A DNA stretch of 64,000 nt from Tenrec ecaudatus (GCF_050624435.1 NC_134546.1:39511501-39575500); one strand, 5' to 3'. Counted from the first letter of the stretch, positions 12,613 to 25,609 are shown. The notes: generated from the letters alone by a model not told the origin. Translations and numbers: made by a program.

Positions 12613-13627
12613 CTGCGCATTTCCAAGTTGAAAGTAATACTACAATTGTTCTCCCCTTCTGCACAGACACCATGCTCTTAAACACCAATTGGTTAAGGTC
12701 CCATATCATGTTCATCCTATTGCTTGTGCGAGGGGACCTGGCTATTTTAGGGGCTTCCTTGAGGGGACTTTTTGCTAAAGAAAGCAACGACCACCCTCTA
12801 GCATCAGAAAGTGAAGTTCCTTTGCGCTCTGACTCAGGAGATCTCAGTGAGCATCGATTACAGGCGCAGCCCTCTAGGCAGCCTGGGTACCAGTTGTTGC
12901 TGAGCCTCCGATGGATTGCTTTGTGGGGCTGTCACTCACCCAGGCCCTGCCGTGGACCCTGTGGCACGTGAGCGTAAAGCAGTATCCTCCTTACCTAGTG
13001 CCGCTGTCAGACCCGCTGCAGTGCATGGTGCAGCTTAGAGGCTGGAAGCCTGGCCCTCACCTGTTTTCTGCCTCCTTTCCTCGATGTCGGCCATCTTTGT
13101 GGAATGCATGTATCCCTCCCTCTTCACTTCGAATTCTCTGGGCATCTGCTCTTTCAGATCTCAGAAGTAGTTGCCTTGAAACCTCCCATATACCGATGTG
13201 CCTGCGACCTCTTCCCAGATGGGCTGTGTCCACAGTTACAGGGGTTGAGGATTCATGGCAAACCTACTCTGAGGGGAGGGCGTAGCTCACACGGTAGCGT
13301 GCGGGAGACACTGATCAGCTGAGGCTGTGGGTAGAGACCAGGCTCGTGGCCACACGGGCAGGTCTTCAGAAGACGGGGCAGGCCAGCACGTGGTAAGGGG
13401 ACTCACGGACTGATCAGGGTCGCCGCCGACCAATGCAGAGGATGGCTTTGTGCTCTGGCAGTGGTGGTGACGGGAAACGGAGGCCCGGAGAAAGCCAGGA
13501 CTCCTGGAATGCCACCACGGCCTTCCTGCCGGGCCACTGCGAGCGGGTGGGCAGACCCCGGGTCTCATCCCAGGAGGAGCACCAGCCAAGAGGGGTGCTC
13601 ACTGACTCTGCCTCTCACCTGGCGCAG

Positions 13628-13744
13628 CCTGATGTTCACCAAGGTGAAGCTGGAGCAGGTGCTGAAAGGCCCAGAAGAGGCCCTGGTGACCTGCAGACAA
13701 ATGCTGCGGCTGTGGCAGACGCTCTTCAATTGCTCCCAGCTCGG
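13628..13744 (+). CDS. TTC7A: TTC7A coding exon (first of five in window)
   Basis: TTC7A is a tetratricopeptide-repeat scaffold. With EFR3 and FAM126/HYCC proteins it holds PI4KA (phosphatidylinositol 4-kinase IIIalpha) at the plasma membrane, and loss of human TTC7A causes intestinal atresia with immunodeficiency (established knowledge). This 117-bp exon follows a cag acceptor (AG at 13626-13627) and ends at a G|gtgagt donor. It begins with one base finishing a split codon, then encodes 38 residues starting [19 protein letters not shown], which match my recollection of the mammalian TTC7A protein almost residue for residue. The ending CTC GG leaves a phase-2 junction that joins cleanly to the next exon as Gly. 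TTC7B is the paralogue; the residue pattern here and the C-terminus of the last exon favour TTC7A. Confidence 0.95.
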
Positions 13745-14868
13745 GTGAGTGGCCGCAGCGCCCTGGGCCTGGACGCAGGGTGGAGGGCAGGGCTGATGGG
13801 TGGCAGTGAACAAGCAGCAGCCCACAGCTGCTGGGCTGTGGTGTCCACAGGGATGGGGGGGTTGGAGGGGGGGCTCCTGGAAGGTCTGGTTTTAACCTCC
13901 GCAGGGTGCTCTTTGAGACACCTGAAGACTGTAGGAAACGGGAGCCAGGAAGGCCTAGATCAGCAGTTCTCAACCTTCCTCATGCCGTGACCCTTTCAGA
14001 CAGTTCCTCATGATGTGGTGACCCCCAGCCATAAAACTACTTTTGTTGCTACTTCATCACTGTCAATTTGCTACTGTTATGAATCAGGCGACCCCTGTGA
14101 AAGGGTCATTCAACCCCCAAAGGGATCACGACCCACAGGTTGAGAACCACTGGCCTAGATCATCATGACTGGGCCAGGGCTGGGCTTGCTGCTTCCTCTT
14201 GCCCAGTAGCTGCGTGTATCCTAAGTCCTAGCTGATGTACTCACTGTGAGGGCACAGGCTCGGAGACCTTACGAGAGTTACACCCTGGTAAGCGGCGGTG
14301 CTGGCCTGGAAGCCCGCTCTGAGTCCCAGGCTTGGGTCGGTCACTTCTGTCCTGGCTCCATTTGGAAGATGCGATGGGGACCCTGGAGCACCAGCCTACC
14401 CCTGTCTCCTTCCTATCTATGACCTACTGTAGTTCGGGGCTGGAGCAGGGGACTCCCACCCTTGCGGAATCTACAGAAAACCTCAGGGTTTCTCAAGGTG
14501 AACCCCCCAGCCATGCCCTGGGAGAGTGTCAGGCAGCTCCAGGCCTGTGCCTTGGATGTGGGACATGGCCTTCCATGCAGGAGACACACATGCTCGAGGG
14601 GCTCCCCTGCCTGGAGGCTGTTAGCGCTGGCCACTCCTCTACATAGGGAGCGGCCCCTGGTGTGGTGGGAGCAGCAGAGCTGGGGGGGGGGGAAGGGGGG
14701 AGCCGACTGCAGGCCTGCCACCTAGCTGACTGTGCTACCCGAGTAGCTGGGACCCCTGCACTGTGGCCAGGACTTGGCTGAGTGAGGCTCCTTCATTGCC
14801 TGGCTGGCCAGCCTGGGAGGCATCTGCCCTCCCTCACAGCCCCGCCTTCCCGCCCTCCCTCCCTGCAG
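13745..14868 (+). other. TTC7A: TTC7A intron
   Basis: The intron runs from a gtgagt donor to a pyrimidine-rich ctgcag acceptor. It contains one complete non-autonomous SPIN element (13961-14152) and a G11 tract at 14682-14692. I see nothing else definite. Confidence 0.85.
13961..14152. mobile_element. SPIN-type hAT MITE with perfect 8-bp target duplication
   Basis: A 192-bp non-autonomous hAT element. The inverted ends are CAGCAGTTCTCAACC on the left and the complementary GGTTGAGAACCACTG on the right, bounded by identical 8-bp direct repeats GCCTAGAT at 13953-13960 and 14153-14160. The subterminal sequence (cctcatgccgtgacccttt and the mirrored aaagggatcacgaccc) is that of SPIN as I know it. 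It lacks any transposase and would have been moved in trans. It lies about 220 bp downstream of a TTC7A exon donor. Confidence 0.93.
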
Positions 14869-14969
14869 TGGCCTGGAAAAGGACGGCAGCCTGGGCGGGG
14901 AGGGCTTCCCCCTGAAGAAGCAGAGCGGCATGCACCTGATTCTTCCTGACGCCCATGAGGCCGACTCCG
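14869..14969 (+). CDS. TTC7A: TTC7A coding exon (second in window)
   Basis: A 101-bp exon after a polypyrimidine tract and ctgcag acceptor, ending at G|gtaagg. The first base completes Gly with the preceding exon, then 33 codons follow, beginning [20 protein letters not shown]. It encodes the polar, glycine-rich linker between TPR blocks that precedes the conserved serine-rich stretch. The length and both junction phases (2 in, 1 out) fit the flanking exons. The extra Gly residues relative to the human protein as I remember it are ordinary linker variation. Confidence 0.93.
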
Positions 14970-15236
14970 GTAAGGAACTGCCCACAGCCCGCCCTCCTGG
15001 CCCCACGGCAGCAACAAGGAGTGTGGCACCTGGGAGGGCCCTGCCCAGCTGGCCAGATCCCACTGCCCAGGGCTCTGGTGCTAGGGAGCCTCCTCCGGGC
15101 GTCTTTCAGGGCTGGCCCTGACTTTGCGAAGGGAAGGATGCTGGTCTGGGCTGGGGGCTGGAGTGAGCCTCCTGGGGGTTGGGGGGAGGGAGACTAGGGT
15201 GGAGGGGGGCTATGGAGCATCTCTCTAGCCACCATG

Positions 15237-15412
15237 GGGTCGATGCTGATGTCTAGCTCCTCCTACAAGGTGGGGACACTGTCCCTGTGAGTTTCCAATT
15301 CTCTACGGGAGTAGAAAGCCCCGTCTTTCCCACAGAGCAGTTGGTAGCTTCAAACTGCTGATCTTTTCATTAGAAAGGCCATCGTGTATGTAGCCACTAT
15401 GCCACCAGGGCG
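15237..15412 (-). mobile_element. AfroSINE
   Basis: Antisense, ctctacgggagtagaaagcc then cttcaaactgctgatctttt and ccactatgccaccaggg. Confidence 0.83.
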
Positions 15413-15486
15413 GTGGAACATAGAATCCGGTCTGCCTGGCTAAAGCCAGAGCTGACTGACCGAAGCTCCTCAGTAACGTGAAGAAC

Positions 15487-16745
15487 CCCGTGGCTGGTGG
15501 GTTACAAGGTGGGTGGCTACCACAGCACCGCAGCTCAAATCCACCAGCCAATCCACAGGAGAAAGACAGGACTTTTCTTCTGTTCTTAAATCATTTTATT
15601 GGGAGCTCTTACCACAATCCACACTTACATCCATTGTGTCAAGCACATTTGTACATGTGTTGCCATCGTCATTCTCAAAACATTTTCTACTTCAGCCTCT
15701 GATATCAGCCCCTCGTTTTTCCCCTCTCTCCCACACTCTCCCTCCCTCATGAACCCTTGTCTTACACTGACCAATGTCTCCCTTCACCCACTTTTCTGTT
15801 GTCCGTCCCCCAGGGAGGGGCTTATATGTCGATCAGTGTGATCAGTTCCCCCTTTCTACCCCACCTTCGCCTTACCCTCCTGATATCTCTACTGTCATTA
15901 TTGGTCCTGAAGGATTTATCTGTCCTGGATTCCCTTATTTATACCCGTGTACATCCTCTGGTCTGGCTGGATTTGTAAGGTAGAATTGGGATCATGATAT
16001 GAGGGGAGCATTAAGAACTAGAGTGAAGTTGTCTATTTCCTCGGTGCTATACTGCACCCTGACTGGCTCGTCTCTTCCTGGTGACCCTTCTGTGAGGGGA
16101 TGCCCAACTGTCTGCAGATGGGCTTTGGGTCTCCACTCGGCACGCTCCCTCATTCACATTGATATTGATTTTTTGTTCTGGGTCTTTGATGCCGGATACC
16201 TCATCCCATCGACACCTCATGATCACATAGGCTAGTGTGCTTCTTCCATGTGGACTTTGTTGCTTCTCAGCTAGATGGCCATTTGTTTATCTTCAAGCCT
16301 TTTTAAGACCCCAGACACTGTATTTTTTGAGAGCCAGGGACCATCACAGTGTTCTTGCATTGAGGGAGGATTTGAGTAGAGGCCCAATGTCCATCTGCCA
16401 CCTTAATATTAAACCTGTACATATATGCACATAGATCTATTTCCCTATCATTAGGTATAAACGTTGACATGTACATGCCTGTATTTAGAACTCTATAAAT
16501 GCCCTTTGCCTCCTAGTTATTTCCTCTATTTTCTTTTACTTCCTCTTGTCCCACTATCATGTTCAGCCCTCAGGTTTCAGTAATTCCTCTCGGTTACATT
16601 GCCCTTGATCAAGCCCCCCCCCCCCCCCGACCTCCTACGAAAGACAGGCTTTCTCCTCCTATAAACAGTCACCATCCTGGAAACCCCGGGGCAGTTGTAC
16701 CCTGTCTTGAAAGGTCCCTGTGAGTCCACGGCAGTCCGTTGAGTT
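15487..16745 (+). mobile_element. AfroSINE split by a LINE
   Basis: Two halves, 15487-15570 and 16639-16745, separated by the 1.07-kb LINE. The right half carries ctttctcctcctataaacag and ggggcagttgtaccctgtct. Confidence 0.8.
15571..16638 (-). mobile_element. LINE 3'-end copy inserted in an AfroSINE
   Basis: Antisense insertion bounded by a 10-bp duplication GAAAGACAGG (15561-15570 and 16639-16648). The 5' junction carries a run of 15 C/G pairs (16614-16628). It extends further 5' than the other antisense copies. The small open frames are not coding. Confidence 0.85.
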
Positions 16746-17570
16746 CTTTTCTCAGTGAATTGAGTCGAGCAGAGAGGGGCGGATTGTGCTTCCTTAGATA
16801 GCTCTTCAGCGCAAAGCTGGTTGCTGGCAGGAAGAGAATGTTTTGAAACTGACTGTGGAGCAATTGCACAGCCCTGCTGGGTGTGCTGGGCCTGTGGATT
16901 GATGGGGTCTCGATTGGCTCCCAGTAACATGGTTCTGCATGAATAAAGCTTAGATTCAAATATCTTTTTAAAACACACATCCTGAAACCCTTGCAAGGCC
17001 AAGAAGATGTAAATGAGCCCAAGAGCGACTTAAAGGAATTTTTTTTTCATTTAAATGGATTTTAAAGGGCAAGCACATCTTTTTAAGAGAGCGGAAGACT
17101 AGTCCTTTTCAGTGAGAGTCAGTGGCATTGGACTCAGAGGACCTGGGCGTTGTTTCCCCTGGCGGACACGAGCCCAGCTGCCACTTTCTCAGCAATGGCT
17201 TCACGGGCTCGTTTCAGGAGGGCTGCGGGCTGCAGGGCACACAGCCTCGGGTTAGCAGCTGCTCCCACCAAGGGTATGGTGTGAACACACCCTCCGCTCT
17301 GCAGAAGAAAGTCCTGGCAATCCTCTTCCATGAAGATGACAGCCAAGAAATCCCCGCGGGGCAGGCCTGCTCCTTTGCACACGGGGACCCCTGGATCTGG
17401 CGGCCAACTGGGCAGCAGGTAACAGCAACCATCGCAGCCGCCTCGCACTTAGACAGGAGGAGCTGTGAGCGGAGGTGCGGCCCGTGAAAAACCGAGACCT
17501 GCCCAGGGTCTCCTGATTCCACCGGAGCCGTGACTACTGTCAAGAGCACAGAACATGTTCCCATTTCACC

Positions 17571-17940
17571 GGCTTTGTTGCTGTGTGCCGTGGAGCCGGT
17601 TCCGACCCATATCGACCGTGAGCACAACAGAAGGAAGCGCTGCCGGTGCTGCTCCACCCTCACGATGGCTCCTGAGCCTGAGTCCACTGTGGCCACGGCG
17701 GTGTCCATCCGTCTTCTGAGGGCCTTCCTCTCTCGTTGCCCCTGCGGTTGAACAAGCCCCTGTCCTCTCCTGGGCCCGGTCTCTCCCGACAGCATGTCCG
17801 AAGCAGGCGAGACGAAGTCCAGCAGCCTGGCCTGGAAGGAGCACTCTGGCCATACTTCGTTCAAGACAGATCCGTTTGTCCTTCTTAGCACTCCAGGGTA
17901 CTGTCTTAAGTTCTTCGCCAGAGCCGTAATTGGGAATTAG
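17571..17940 (-). mobile_element. RTE-type LINE fragment, antisense
   Basis: It begins ttgttgctgtgtgccgtgga, the complement of the RTE 3' terminus, and continues through catgtccgaagcaggcgaga and caagacagatccgtttgtcc. It contributes to long minus-strand open frames that are not genes. Confidence 0.78.
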
Positions 17941-18607
17941 AAAAGCTAGCAGTTTGCCCACCCTGAGCAGGGGCAGTGCCACGCAGAGCCGCTGCAGGAG
18001 AGGATGCCAGAGCCCACAGACTGACCCACCTGGTGCCGGAGAACCCTCCCAGCGGACCGGCCCTCGTCCACGTGGCGTCTGAGCAAAAAGTAAGACTAGC
18101 AAAAGGCAGAGAGGAACAGTCAGCCACCAGCTCGCCACCCCGTTAGTGCGGAGGAGCGGTCCTGTAGATGGCTCTGTGCTCGTGTTTTCTTCACAAAAAC
18201 GAGACCCGGGCTGCTCTCCGCCGCTCTTCTTTCCTTCCCGGCAGTGTCTCCTCCACCCCGTCCCACGTGAAGGCACGGCTTTGCAGTGTCGCAGGGAAAG
18301 CAGGAAGCAAGCCCCCCCCCCCCCTTCAGCTAGACGTAGCAAGGCGGGAACAACTGGAAACTCGCCCGGTCCTCACTCCAACCAGCCTGCTCGGTCTGCG
18401 GCTCCCTCGGGTGCAGGCACTGGTTCGGAATGGAGGGCAAGGCTTCCACACTTCCTGCGGCGTGGCTCTGAATTGTGTTCCCAAGTCTGCCGCTCCTGAC
18501 TACCTGGAGCCCAAGACTCGGACGGAGAGGAAGGCAGAATTTGAAGAGCAGCGTGAGAAAGCAGCCGAGACCCAGCTGCACACACAGCGCCTGTGTTCTC
18601 CAGGCCA

Positions 18608-18905
18608 CCGCGGCGCCGTGCCATCGAGTCAGCCTGAGTCCCAGCAGCCCGTGCACAACAGAACAAAGCACGGCCCGCTCTGGCGTCGTCCTCACGTGTG
18701 CTCCTGCGGGAGCCCGCTGTGCCCGTGTGCGTCCATCTCTTCAAGGGCCATCCTTCTGTCCACTGCCCGGCCACATGTCTGAGGACGTAAGGCTGCGTCG
18801 TCCTGCACAATGAAGCCTTCGTTTGTTTCCAGTCCGTTCCTGTTCTATCAAAGTACCTTTTCTCCTCTCTGTGATGCCGGCAGTGGTAGAACGCCCACCT
18901 TTGCA
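18608..18905 (-). mobile_element. RTE-type LINE fragment, antisense, diverged
   Basis: The order of landmarks (gtgccatcgagtcagcctga, gcacaacagaacaaagca, ccacatgtctgaggacgtaa) parallels the copy at 17571, with more substitutions. Confidence 0.7.
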
Positions 18906-18912
18906 ACATTGA

Positions 18913-19491
<579 letters not shown>

Positions 19492-20013
19492 TAGGGTAGC
19501 AAATCCACATGGCAGAGGACTTGAGGTTGTGGAAGGCCACTCAGATCCATGGTCCTTGTAGGTGGTCTCAAAAACAGGACCCACCCCTCCTCCTCGTCCA
19601 CCATCTCCAGCTAGAACTGCAACCCCAGAGAGTTCGCAGGGCAGCTAGAGAAGAAGTGGGGCATGGGGCCCCAAAGGAGGTGGGGACTGGTGGTAGAGTT
19701 CATTAGGCGCAGCCGGGCATGCTATTCCCGTGGGTGCTGGATTGGGAACAGCCCCTCCAGGGAACTGATTAGTCCAGTGAGGGTGAAGGTGGGGGTGACC
19801 CTCTCTGTAGACCCCTAGCTCCAGCCTCTCGGACCTGGATTTGCATGCCTGCGCACCTGCTGGCCTGTCCCCATCGATGGCCCTCTGCAGCTGGTGGCAT
19901 GAGCACCGTGGGTGACCCATGGGAAGGGCTGAGCACATAGAGCCTGCCTGTCTACTACCATCAGCCGGTGAGGTGTTTGTCTCCAGCCTGCTCGTCCTCA
20001 GACATGCTTTTAC

Positions 20014-20172
20014 GTTTACCCATTCCCCGGGGGTCGGTGCCGACCCATGGCCTTGCAGGACAGGGTAGAACTGCCCCGTGGGCCTGAGACCCTTTCCGGG
20101 AGTAGAAAGCCTCCTGGTCCTCCCAGTGGTGGTTTCAAACTGCTGACCTCATAACTGCCGTGCTGCGGGCAC
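20014..20172 (-). mobile_element. AfroSINE
   Basis: Antisense, ggacagggtagaactgcccc and ggtttcaaactgctgacctc. Confidence 0.83.
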
Positions 20173-22277
20173 TCCTCACCTAACCACAGCTCAGCGGATC
20201 TGCAGGAGGAGGAGGAAGCTCCCCCCTGAGTGGTCTGGGATAAGTTAACCATCAGTTTGGGAGTTCAGGTCCTTCCTTCCTGCCTCCCCGCTGGTTGGGA
20301 CTTGTTACAGCCTTTTTCTCCCAACCCTCTTCCTCCCATCCACCCACGGGCTCTCTGCCCCAGAGGCTGTGCCAGGCCAGCGCTGCAGGCCTGGGGAGGA
20401 GGGGGTACCCTTCTGGCTAGTGGGCTGCCGCTGGGTGGTCAAGGCTGGACTGAGTCTCTGCTCCCAAATGCACCTGGCTGGGCTACCATGGAGCTGCCAC
20501 GCCCCCACCCTGGCTGGGTGCAGGCAGTCTGGGCAGCGCAGGAACAGAGGCGGGGCTCCCATCTAATTCTGTGGGGCCCGTCATTGTAGTCATTGTAGTC
20601 ATTGTAGCAGTGTCGTCCAGGGAGCAGCTGTCCTCTCGCCCTGCTTTTCCTAGCCCCCTCATGCCTTCCCTCGACCTCCCCCTGCTCACCATCTCCTGCT
20701 CCTAACTTCTTGAATCCTTGCTGAGAGTGCCATCTGGACAGGAAGTTGGGATCCCAGGCCCAGGCCTGTGCCCCTCCCTTGGGGCCTGAGGCAAAGGAGC
20801 CTCCTCTGGGCCCCTGCCATCTGCCCTGTGGTGGCGGGGGCGGTGACACCAGACCTTGGGAATTCATCAGCTTTGCAGTTCACCCCCAGGGTTCCTCCTG
20901 CCCAACTCTGCTGCCCGCAGGGCAGGCTCTCGGGCTGACTCCACTGGTGGTCAGGGCTGGCCACGGCCAAGCTCTTCTTAGGACCTGATCTTTCCCTCCA
21001 GCCCCGGGGGCGGGCCCTCTCACCTTTATGAAGGCTCCGATGAGGGTCTCTTGGGGAGCCAGGCTTCAGGGGCAGCCCAGGCTCTCCTTCGTTCACTCTG
21101 TTCCTGAAGATCAGCCCAAGAAGGGGTGAGCGAGCCCACCTCAGTCAAGTCTGGGGTGGGGGCCTCACTGGTAGGGAAACTCCTATCACTCTCTGAGTCC
21201 CCACACCCTCAAAGCAACCACGTTCCAGGGGACAGATGTTTCCCATTTGTGGCAGCCTGGGGGCTGGAGGAAAGAGGAAGGAAATGGAGGGGCGGGGAGC
21301 GACTCAGAGCTGGACAGGGGGAAGAGCGGGCTTGGCATTGACTTCTTTATGGTGGGGCGAAGGGGGGGGTGGTGGTGAGATGCAGTGGTAATAGGAAGAA
21401 AGCCCAGTCCCCCAGGAGTGTTGAGCAAGGCATGCCAGTGTGACCGCTGGGCCCTGCAGTGGGCCCGGAGGGAACGTGTCCAGGCTGGTGGGCAGGGTGC
21501 CACTGCCTCTGCTGCCTGCCGCTGTCTAGGGAGCACCATGTTTGGTCAAATGGCCGGCAGGACACCCAAGCCACTGCCAGGACACAGGCCAGGAGCCCCG
21601 TGTGTCTGTGCGCAGGGCAGAGTCCGGTCAGGCACACCCCTCGGGGGCCTTCTCTCTTGCTCTGGTCTCTCGTTGGTTTCCTGCCTACAGGGAGGCCCAG
21701 CAGCCGAGCCTCGTCCATCCAGTGCCTGTTTTTCGGGGCTCGCTCTCTGGTGGCCGGCCAACCCCACGAGCCTGGGGCCTCAAAAAGCTCCTGGGCTTTG
21801 GGCAAGAGGGAGCTCGTGGTCCCTGTAATTGAAATCTGTTGATGAAGGCGCCTTGGAGGGCTCTCCAGGGAGGGACCAGGTGCCCCTTCAGGAGGCCAGG
21901 TGGCAAGTTGTAAACAGCTTAATGAGCCTTGCAGGAGCGAGGTGGGCCTGGCCTGGGACAAGCCTCTGGGCAAGGTCCAGGGCAGTGGCTGGAGAAAGCA
22001 GCCACAGGGATAGGTGCAGGAGGCACCAAGTCATGCCCACTACTCCCGTCTGCTGCCCCCCCTCAAGCCTGACCTCCCTCCCCTGTCTGAAGTCCCACCA
22101 CCCACCCCTGCAGCCCCAGCGCCCTTGCTGCCTCTCCTAAAAAGACTTTTCCAACCCCTCCTGCCCAAGCAGACCCGTCTGAGCCCAGCACTCCGAACTG
22201 GCTCGTCATTCCACCGTCTCGCACCTCTCAGACCCAGTGCCACCTAGTCAATTTGACGCTTAGCAGCTCTCCTCAGT

Positions 22278-22433
22278 CACTGGTTCTGAACCGTCCTCAT
22301 GCCGCGACCCTTTCACATAGTTCCTCATGTGGTCTCCACCTCCCCCCACTCCTAAAGTTGTTTTTGTTGCTACTTCATAAGTGTAATTTAAGCAACTGTT
22401 ATGAATCGGACGACCCCCAGGTTGAGAACTGCT
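22278..22433. mobile_element. Degenerate SPIN element
   Basis: Ends CACTGGTTCTGAACC and ggttgagaactgctg with SPIN interior (cctcatgccgcgacccttt, gttgctacttcat). Internal deletions shorten it to about 156 bp. No convincing target duplication is visible. Confidence 0.82.
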
Positions 22434-22439
22434 GCCCTA

Positions 22440-22562
22440 GGGTGTCCGAGACTAAACCCTTCTCTGTGGGAGCAGACGGCCTCGTCTTTCCCGAGCAGCA
22501 CCTGGAGGGGTTTCAACCAGTGACCTTCCAGGTAGCAGTTAATTTCATGACTCAGCGACCCC
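22440..22562 (-). mobile_element. AfroSINE fragment
   Basis: Antisense, gtgtccgagactaaaccctt and ggtttcaaccagtgaccttc; it abuts the degenerate SPIN. Confidence 0.75.
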
Positions 22563-23837
22563 TTTGCTTTCCCCTCTTCTCCGAGGCACACGGTGGTCAG
22601 TAGGTATGTCCTGCCTGCTGATCAGTTAGGGAGGCAGCCAGCTGGGAGTCCCGGCCGCATCTGAGCAGGGACAGGACCCATATCAGGGAGGAGACTGAGA
22701 GGCCCAGCCTCTAAAGCTCCCGTCTGCTGGGCTCGTCTCCCAGTGGCTTCTGCCTTGGGATCTGCAGCCTGAGCAATCCCTGGGGACCAGAGCCTGGATT
22801 TCTCTTTTCCATATCTTGGAAGTCCCGTCTGTTTTCCAGCCAGTTCTCAGATGCCTCCACGTGCTTCTCCCTGTGGGAGAGCAAGCGTGCCCTCCACAGG
22901 CCCCCTGTGATGTTCAGGGGTGTCGCAGGCTGCTTCCGTTGCAAGTGCTTTTAGGCTGCAGCATTCATGCCAACGTCCCTTAGTGTACTCTGCAGCCGTG
23001 GCCTTGGGCCAGGACACCAAGGTGCACGTGTTGCTTGGGCCTGGTTCGTCCAGCTTTCTGGAAGCCTGCTTTGAAGTTCTCTCTTCACCCCACACCCAGA
23101 GCTAGTTGGTAGTGCAAGTCTATAACAGCACCTCTGCTGCAGGGCAGGAAATGAGTGTCTCCCGGGACTGTCAGGACAGGCCCACCACCCTTTTATGGAG
23201 CCTGGGCTGTCGCCGGAGGCTGAGGAGCAGTGGGGTCCCGCCTTGGTGGGGCTCTCTCTGGGAAGGGCTTAGGGGGAGGTTTGTTACAGTGGAATCAGCA
23301 GCGCACCTGCCTCCCTCCAGACACCCTGGTGAGGATCCAACCAAACCAAGCCCATTCTAACCTGCATCTGTCCTGTGGGACGGGGTCAAGTCGCCCCTCA
23401 AGATCCCCGAGGCTGTCTCCCATGTAGATGCAGGCTGCCCAGACTGGCTGGTGGGCTCCAATTACCCACTTTTCACTGCCAGCCAAATGCCCAAAAGACT
23501 CGGGGCTTGTCCCACAGGCACCTCCATGAGGCTGCTGGGGTGTGACTGCCTCAGCACCACCTGGCTGAGCCCCAGCCTTGCCCTCAGCAAACCACCATCA
23601 CCTTCAGACTCTCTGCCCCCCATCCCATGGCAGGATCCCATCGTTCTACCTGAGGTTTACCCCAACTTTCCTGGTCACACTGGGCAGATATGGGGCATCA
23701 CCCTGAGAGGCCTGGCCGGCAGTCTCCCATTCCACCCAGCTGAATGAGCCCAGGTGTCTGAGTCTGAGGAGCATGGTCAGTGCCTGCCCCCGAGGCCCTC
23801 TGCAGGCTGCTCGGCGTGCGTCTGCCCTGCAGCCCCC

Positions 23838-24118
23838 ACCAAGCACTCACTGCCATCAAGTCAATTCCAACTCATCACGTCCTACATGGCGTCTCCCAGC
23901 CCGCCTGCCCAGGGCTCCTCTGACTTACAGCGCTCTAAACACTTGCCTAGTGCCTGGGTTACACAACAGGCTGCTCACTGCGAGGTCAGCATCGGAATCC
24001 AGCAGCCACTCCGCGGGACAGAGATGAGTGTCTGCCCCTGTGACGATTTACAACCTCCACCCCCGCTCAGGGTTGCTATGGGTCGGGATCGACCCAACAG
24101 CAGTGGGTTGGGGTTGGT
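23838..24118 (+). mobile_element. AfroSINE with an inverted fragment in front
   Basis: 23838-23890 is an antisense tail (actgccatcaagtcaattcc); about 23940-24118 is sense (gctcactgcgaggtcagcat, gttgctatgggtcgggatcg). The sense copy ends about 100 bp before a TTC7A exon. Confidence 0.77.
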
Positions 24119-24144
24119 TACTTTGGGTTGTGTTAGCGGGGTAG

Positions 24145-24462
<318 letters not shown>

Positions 24463-25609
24463 TAAGGGCAGGTGGCTCCCCTCTGGCCAGGGACTGGCTG
24501 GTGGAGTTGACAGGCTGCTCCAGGCCCTCCTCTGGCTGTAGGATTCTGTGTGGTAACGTGGCCCCAGGGGGATTTCTTGTTTGCTCCTTAGGTCCCTGTA
24601 CTAAGGCAGAGCTGTGGTCCAGGCAGATACTAAAGCATTCTTCTCAAGGGTCTGGGGGGCCCCTCAGGCTGGGGCCACATGTCTCCTGGTAGAAGACCGT
24701 GGATATCCCGGGCTCCGGGCTCTGCTTGAGGGTGGGTTACCAGGGCAGGCCCTCCCTGGGCGAGGCTGCAGGGGGCTTGTGTCCACTCTCGTCCTGGCTC
24801 CCTCTCTCTCTGGTAGGTACTGCTGCACCTCACTTGGCCTTGCTTACCTGTGCGGCAGGGACCCTGTGGTCCTGGAACCTGCTCGGGCAGGCAATGCCGG
24901 ACTTGAGAGATGGGTGGAGTCTTGGGAGGGACCGGTTGCTGTGAAAAGCCTGAGGCTTGGCCTCACACGGTGAGCTCTGCTGTACAAGTTCAAAGCCCAG
25001 AGCTGGTGACCTGGGCCTCCAGGTCAGAGCCCAGCTTCTGCCTCAGGTGTCCCCTCCAGAGCCATCTGTGCAAGAGGCGGCATCGGGGTGCCGCTGCATC
25101 ACCCCCTGCAGACCATGGAGGGTCAGGGCCATGACTCCTGCAGGCTGCAGGCCTCTGGCAGCACAGGGAGCACAGCAGGCTCAGTGTCAGAAACAGCCTC
25201 AGCACAGCACCCAGGCCACCTCGTCCTGGGAGGACACAGCCAGGACTTGCTAGAAATGAGGCTCCTCTCCAACCCCAGAGGGCTGGAAAAGGCAGAGCAG
25301 AGACCCCTGGCACCAGGATGTGAGTGGACCCCCGCCCACCCCTTGCCCAGCACAGCGTGCCTAGTCCCGCCATACAGACAGCCTCCTGGAGGCCTGCCGC
25401 CCTGCCAGAGGTCACGCCCTAACACTGAGCATGCAACATGTCTGTCTGAGGCTGGCACGGCTGCGTGCCTGCCCTCTCGGTCCCCCGAGACCCTGCGCAG
25501 CCCGATAGCAAGTGCAATGCTGAAGTAACCAACAGTGCACCCTATTCCCGTTGATGTTTATTATCGTCGGTAGCGATTTCCCTGAAATGGAAGCAGGCTC
25601 CAAGAGTGG

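Larger units (their letters stand above)
1..13627 (+). other. TTC7A: TTC7A upstream intron (partial, 5' end outside window)
   Basis: No exon was recognised here. The first TTC7A exon in the window opens with a codon completed from an exon that lies before position 1, so this is at least 13.6 kb of one intron. It holds AfroSINE copies, a SPIN element with a nested LINE (4780-5947), a solitary LTR (about 10694-11209), an RTE LINE fragment (about 11598-12063), a (CA)n tract at 11031-11055 and G tracts at 1908-1920 and 9485-9494. A MIR-like stretch is possible at about 6610-6690. I see nothing definite in 1-1180, 1400-3800, 6060-9130 or 12615-13627. The small open frames in these stretches have no family resemblance I recognise. 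Confidence 0.8.

Noticed and set aside
1-13627. Earlier TTC7A exon in the first 13.6 kb
   Set aside because: I looked for the TPR segment that precedes [10 protein letters not shown] and saw no matching frame with splice sites, so it must lie upstream of the window.
17214-18342. Overlapping 225- and 258-codon minus-strand frames
   Set aside because: Both read through an antisense RTE fragment and GC-rich intron; neither holds a motif order of a real protein.
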